Part shown: positions 30,827 to 33,975 of the stretch, piece after piece | Position numbering within the stretch: position 1 is the stretch's first letter | How the letters are laid out: every line of letters begins with the position of its first letter | NCBI GenBank assembly: GCA_013140995.1 | Contig: JABFRX010000303.1 | Location: 1 to 33,975 of the forward strand | From: Alphaproteobacteria bacterium | Lineage (GTDB): Bacteria; Pseudomonadota; Alphaproteobacteria; Micropepsales; Micropepsaceae | Direction of reading: 5' to 3' | Length of the DNA stretch: 33,975 nt | Position numbers and translations under genes: made by a program | The notes under the pieces: model-generated | What the model was told of the DNA's origin: nothing | Databases searched by the model: none | The model's input: only the letters and a program-made list of their open reading frames with translations

Positions 30827-32269
30827 ATGACGACTGCGACCGCCCCATCGATGCGTGCGCTTCTGGACAAGCAACGCGCGGCCTATTTGCGCGACGGACC
30901 GCCGAGCGCGGAGGTGCGGATCGACCGCCTGGATCGCTGCATCGGGTTGCTCGTCGACCACCAGGACGAGATCGCGGATGCATTGAACAAGGACTTCGGC
31001 AGCCGCTCGCCGCAGATGACGAAGTTCACGGACGTGTCGGGTTCGATCGGGCCGCTGAAGCATGCGAAGGAAAATCTGCGCAAGTGGATGAAGATGGAGA
31101 AACGCAAGCCGACACCCGCGATTTTGGGCTGGTTCGGTGCGAAGGCTGAGATCCACTATCAGCCGCTGGGCGTCATTGGTGTGATCGCGCCGTGGAATTT
31201 TCCGGTGAACCTGACGTTCACGCCGCTCGCCGGCGTGCTGGCGGCGGGTAATCGCTGCATGATCAAGCCGTCGGAGTTCACGCCAGCGTCGTCGGAGCTG
31301 ATGGCTAAGATGTTCCGCAAGGCGTTCGACGAGGCGGAGATCGCGGTGTGTCTGGGCGGACCCGATGTGGGCGATGCGTTCAGCCGCTTGCCGTTCGATC
31401 ATCTGTTGTTTACGGGGGCGACTTCAATTGCGCATCACGTCATGCGGGCGGCGGCGGAGAATTTGACGCCGCTGACGCTGGAACTCGGCGGCAAGTCGCC
31501 CGTGATCGTAGGGCAGGGTGCCAACATGGAGCTGACGGCGGCGCGGGTGATGCAGGGCAAGACGTTGAACGCCGGGCAGATTTGTTTGGCACCGGACTAT
31601 GTGTTCGTGGCGGAGGCGCAGCGCGACGAGTTCGTTGCCAAGGCGACCGCTGCTGTGACGAAGATGTATCCGACGCTGAAAGATAATCCCGACTATACAT
31701 CCGTGATCAACCAACGGCACTATGATCGCCTGCGCGGCTATATCGACGAGGCTAGGTCCAAAGGCGCAAAGGTCGTCGAGGTCAATCCTGCAAAGGAAGA
31801 CCTTTCGCAGCAGCCGCATCACAAGATTGCGCCGACGTTCATCCTCGATCCGACCGACGACATGAAAGTGATGCAGGACGAGATATTTGGACCGGTGCTG
31901 CCGGTGAAGACGTATAAGTCGGTGGATGAGGCGATCGGCTACATCAACGCGAAGGCGCGGCCGCTTGGGCTCTATTACTTCGGCGAGGACGCCGGCGAAA
32001 AGGAACGGGTGCTGACCCGCACGACGTCGGGCGGCGTGACCGTCAACGACACGATCATGCATGTGGCGATGGAAGACCTGCCGTTCGGCGGCGTCGGGCC
32101 GTCGGGCATGGGCGCCTATCACGGCATCGACGGCTTTAGGCAGTTCAGCCACCGCAAGGCGGTGTACAGTCAGCCGACGTCGAGCTTTGTCGAGAAGCAG
32201 CTCGCGAACCTGCGTGCGCCTTATGGCGACGGGCTGCAGAAGCAGTTGACGGGATCGATCAAGCGGTGA
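30827..32269 (+). CDS. Coniferyl-aldehyde-dehydrogenase-type aldehyde dehydrogenase
   Basis: A 480-residue ALDH. Asn124 is in the oxyanion segment VIAPWNFPVNLTF, Glu219 is in LTLELGGKSPV and the catalytic Cys253 is in NAGQICLAPDYV, so the active site is intact. The PLGVIGVIAPWNFP start of the domain and the QICLAPDYVFV region resemble the coniferyl-aldehyde dehydrogenase (CalB) group. It oxidises an aldehyde to acid with NAD(P)+; coniferyl aldehyde itself is only the family name. AAGGA lies 9 nt before the ATG. It is followed within 35 bp by the NTF2-like gene and then a methyltransferase, all on the same strand, so they are likely one operon. Confidence 0.92.
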   Translation: MTTATAPSMRALLDKQRAAYLRDGPPSAEVRIDRLDRCIGLLVDHQDEIADALNKDFGSRSPQMTKFTDVSGSIGPLKHAKENLRKWMKMEKRKPTPAILGWFGAKAEIHYQPLGVIGVIAPWNFPVNLTFTPLAGVLAAGNRCMIKPSEFTPASSELMAKMFRKAFDEAEIAVCLGGPDVGDAFSRLPFDHLLFTGATSIAHHVMRAAAENLTPLTLELGGKSPVIVGQGANMELTAARVMQGKTLNAGQICLAPDYVFVAEAQRDEFVAKATAAVTKMYPTLKDNPDYTSVINQRHYDRLRGYIDEARSKGAKVVEVNPAKEDLSQQPHHKIAPTFILDPTDDMKVMQDEIFGPVLPVKTYKSVDEAIGYINAKARPLGLYYFGEDAGEKERVLTRTTSGGVTVNDTIMHVAMEDLPFGGVGPSGMGAYHGIDGFRQFSHRKAVYSQPTSSFVEKQLANLRAPYGDGLQKQLTGSIKR

Positions 32270-32304
32270 TGTGACGGCGGTTAGGTCGTCGCGGGAGGAG
32301 CGTC

Positions 32305-32718
32305 ATGACGCCTGCTGCCGAGCTAGCGAAGCGCTTTGAAGCGGCGTGGAATGACCACGATATGCGCTCCTTCGAGTCGCTCTTTCACGATGACGCCACC
32401 TTTGTAAATCGGATCGGGCAGTACTGGCGCGGACGCGATGAAATCGTGCACCAGCACGCGGCGCTTCATCGCTCGATCTACAAGGATACGAAAATTTCCA
32501 ATCGCGTGCAGGACGTGGACTTGATCGGCAGCGACGTGGCCGTCGTTCACGTCCGCTCAACGGCCACCTTCGGTCCATCGATGCCGCATGGGCCACGCGA
32601 AATGTCGGCGCAGTTTATGTTCGTTGCAACACTGCGGGACGGTGAGTGGCGCATCCAAGCCGGGCACAACGTCGGTCTGATGGATCCGAACACGAGCAAG
32701 TTGATCGTAGAGCGTTAG
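32305..32718 (+). CDS. SgcJ/EcaC-type NTF2-like (SnoaL-like) protein
   Basis: A 137-residue protein with the small NTF2-like cone-barrel pattern: helix AAELAKRFEAAWNDHD, then SLFHDDATFVNRIGQYWRGRDEI, then strands DLIGSDVAVVHVRS and FMFVATLRDGEWRIQAGHN. Members of the SgcJ/EcaC group include oxidoreductase-linked proteins and unknowns; no active-site chemistry can be assigned. GGAGGAG is 5-7 nt before the ATG. It sits between the aldehyde dehydrogenase and the methyltransferase. Confidence 0.85.
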   Translation: MTPAAELAKRFEAAWNDHDMRSFESLFHDDATFVNRIGQYWRGRDEIVHQHAALHRSIYKDTKISNRVQDVDLIGSDVAVVHVRSTATFGPSMPHGPREMSAQFMFVATLRDGEWRIQAGHNVGLMDPNTSKLIVER

Positions 32719-32746
32719 CGATATTCGATACTGAGCAGGAGGGCAT

Positions 32747-33511
32747 ATGGAGTCCGACGCTTATCTGAGCTACCGGTCAGCCATCACGAGCCCCACGGTC
32801 CGCGCGGTGTGGATGAAGGCCTACGGCGCTCAGTTCTGGGACGACGCGGAGCCGCCCTGGTCCATGGCGACGAAAGACGATGTCTCATTTGTGGCCGATG
32901 TTCTGAACCCGAAACCCTCGTCGGTGATAGCCGATCTCGGCTGCGGCGCCGGCGGTTTCGGACGGCATATCGTTCGTGCGACCGAGGCTCGCGTCGCGTC
33001 GATCGACGCAAACCCGATTGCCGTGCGCTGTGCTCGGGAGCGCGCGGCGGAAGCCGGCCTCCAAGACCGTATATCGTTCGTGACCGGCGACCTTGCGGCG
33101 ACAGGTTGGTCCGACGCGCAATTCGACGGCGCGGCGAGCTTTGACGTGTTGATGTTCGTGCCGGATAAGCTTGCGGCGTTGAAGGAAATCGCGCGGGTGT
33201 TGAAGCCGGGCGCGCCTTTTGCCGGTATGGTATTCGAATTCTGGAGCGACAGCCGCTCGCTCTCAGTGTCGGCGTTCAGCGACTATCCGGCCGCGTTCGC
33301 GCAAGCGGGGTTTACGGTCGAACAATACGAGGAAGCGCCCGACTGGCGGCGCTTGCTGACCGATTCGCTTCGGGGACTCGTCTCGCACGAGACCGAACTC
33401 ACGCGTGAACTGCATCCCGCGGCGCACGCGCGGATGCTTCAGTGGGCGCGGACGCGGCCCGGAGAACTCGACGACAGCCGCCGCGTTAGGTTCTGCGTTC
33501 GGCGGGGGTAA
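32747..33511 (+). CDS. Class I SAM-dependent methyltransferase
   Basis: A 254-residue protein. Motif I is VIADLGCGAGGFG, the acidic SAM-binding strand is ARVASIDANPIAV, motif II/III-like sequence is FVTGDLAATGW and later VLKPGAPFAGMVF. The fold is complete. The substrate is not readable: small-molecule methyltransferases of the ubiquinone/menaquinone-like type share this layout. The N-terminus (YRSAITSPTVRAVWMKAYG) precedes the domain. AGGAGG lies just upstream of ATG 32747, 28 bp after the NTF2-like stop, so it is the third gene of the unit. No sign of truncation. Confidence 0.88.
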   Translation: MESDAYLSYRSAITSPTVRAVWMKAYGAQFWDDAEPPWSMATKDDVSFVADVLNPKPSSVIADLGCGAGGFGRHIVRATEARVASIDANPIAVRCARERAAEAGLQDRISFVTGDLAATGWSDAQFDGAASFDVLMFVPDKLAALKEIARVLKPGAPFAGMVFEFWSDSRSLSVSAFSDYPAAFAQAGFTVEQYEEAPDWRRLLTDSLRGLVSHETELTRELHPAAHARMLQWARTRPGELDDSRRVRFCVRRG

Positions 33512-33541
33512 GCCTAGCGGCGAACCGGATGAGGGAGACCC

Positions 33542-33975
33542 CTAAACCGGCTCGCTTTCCTTTTTCCGGCGCATCAGGTGTTGCGGCACGGGGCGCAATA
33601 GGAACGCCGGAGTGTTCGGGCCCATGCCGGGGCCGTTGGTTGCCGGCGCGTCGTCGCGTTCTTCGCGGCGCGGGCGCTTTTCATGCGCCGGTTTTTCGTT
33701 GCGCGGCTTGTCGCGATGCGGCGCTTGAGTTTTTGCGGCTTCTTTCGGCGCTTCTTGTTTGCGCGGCGGATGACCCCGTTCGCGGTTGTCGCGCGGGGCG
33801 CCGTCGCGGCGCGGGTGACGCTCGCGATGCGGTTTGTCCGTAAGCTTTGCGGGCTGTTCTGCTGCTGCCGGAGCGGTAGCTGCTGCCGGGGCGGCTGCGG
33901 CACCGGCTTCGATCGGCGACATCGAAGCGACCTCATCGTGGTACGGCTTGTCGCCGCGGGCGCGATCGCCATCGC
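33542..33975 (-). CDS. C-terminal part of unidentified protein, highly charged and disordered (5' truncated)
   Basis: The frame runs from the right edge to TAG at 33542 (144 codons visible, no start required). It is Ala/Pro-rich near MSPIEAGAAAAPAAA, then dominated by Lys/Arg/Glu/His-rich sequence (PHRERHPRRDGAPRDNRERG), ending NTPAFLLRPVPQHLMRRKKE. This is typical of a disordered, RNA- or DNA-contacting tail, as in some helicases or DUF4167-type proteins; I cannot choose. The catalytic part, if any, lies beyond the window. The ATG at 33922 is in frame but the reading continues upstream (GDKPYHDEVAS), so it is not necessarily the start. It converges with the methyltransferase gene. Confidence 0.6.
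   Translation of the reverse strand, partial: DGDRARGDKPYHDEVASMSPIEAGAAAAPAAATAPAAAEQPAKLTDKPHRERHPRRDGAPRDNRERGHPPRKQEAPKEAAKTQAPHRDKPRNEKPAHEKRPRREERDDAPATNGPGMGPNTPAFLLRPVPQHLMRRKKESEPV

Noticed and set aside
1-33975. CRISPR array, tRNA, rRNA, insertion sequence or prophage
   Set aside because: No regularly spaced repeats, cloverleaf-like segments, transposase motifs or phage structural genes were seen on either strand.

Overview
The window is a GC-rich, densely packed bacterial chromosome segment. Gene content fits an alphaproteobacterium: several glutathione-dependent enzymes, PaaG-like crotonases, a coniferyl-aldehyde-type dehydrogenase, a BchE-type radical SAM protein and a GGDEF protein, with short spacers and three convergent pairs whose stop codons overlap. 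The genus cannot be fixed from the sequence alone. I see no phage genes, transposase, CRISPR array, rRNA or tRNA, so this looks like ordinary chromosome with some unusual proteins rather than an island.

Left part (1-5130): the 3' end of a DUF2239-type gene starts inside a perfect 36-bp palindrome at the window edge. Then come a GNAT acetyltransferase (-), a 733-residue membrane-anchored protein with two serine-dehydrogenase-proteinase (ClpP-like) domains, one without its nucleophile, a membrane-anchored helical protein, a pentapeptide-repeat protein and a 59-residue membrane miniprotein.

Middle left (5200-11620): an EF-hand lipoprotein sits next to an amidase (+). On the minus strand are a two-gene unit (PAN-like envelope protein plus unknown), a GST/glycerophosphodiesterase pair and a small secreted protein. 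A cluster of GTTAC/GTAAC inverted repeats lies upstream of the GST gene.

Centre (11680-19460): CapA-like metallophosphatase (-), MHS-type MFS transporter (+) closed by a strong hairpin, membrane-bound Mrr-like nuclease (+), beta-lactamase-fold protein with a four-helix membrane tail (-), and a BchE-type B12/radical SAM protein (+).

Right centre (19456-26208): a tightly spaced minus-strand set (unknown, GST, DUF1801, glyoxalase I, alpha/beta hydrolase) that looks like electrophile detoxification, then a membrane protein with an acidic tail, a sulfatase, an MgtC/DUF4010 membrane protein and a cold-shock protein.

Right part (26590-33975): SDR plus small secreted protein (+), two adjacent PaaG-like crotonases (-), a diguanylate cyclase (-), a coniferyl-aldehyde-type dehydrogenase followed by an NTF2-like protein and a methyltransferase (+), and the disordered C-terminus of an unidentified gene running off the right edge (-).

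No complete new multi-gene system is provable here. The best candidates for new biology are the tandem SDH-proteinase with one dead copy and its membrane neighbours, the membrane-anchored Mrr protein, the orphan BchE-like enzyme, and the operator-like repeat cluster at 11004-11078.
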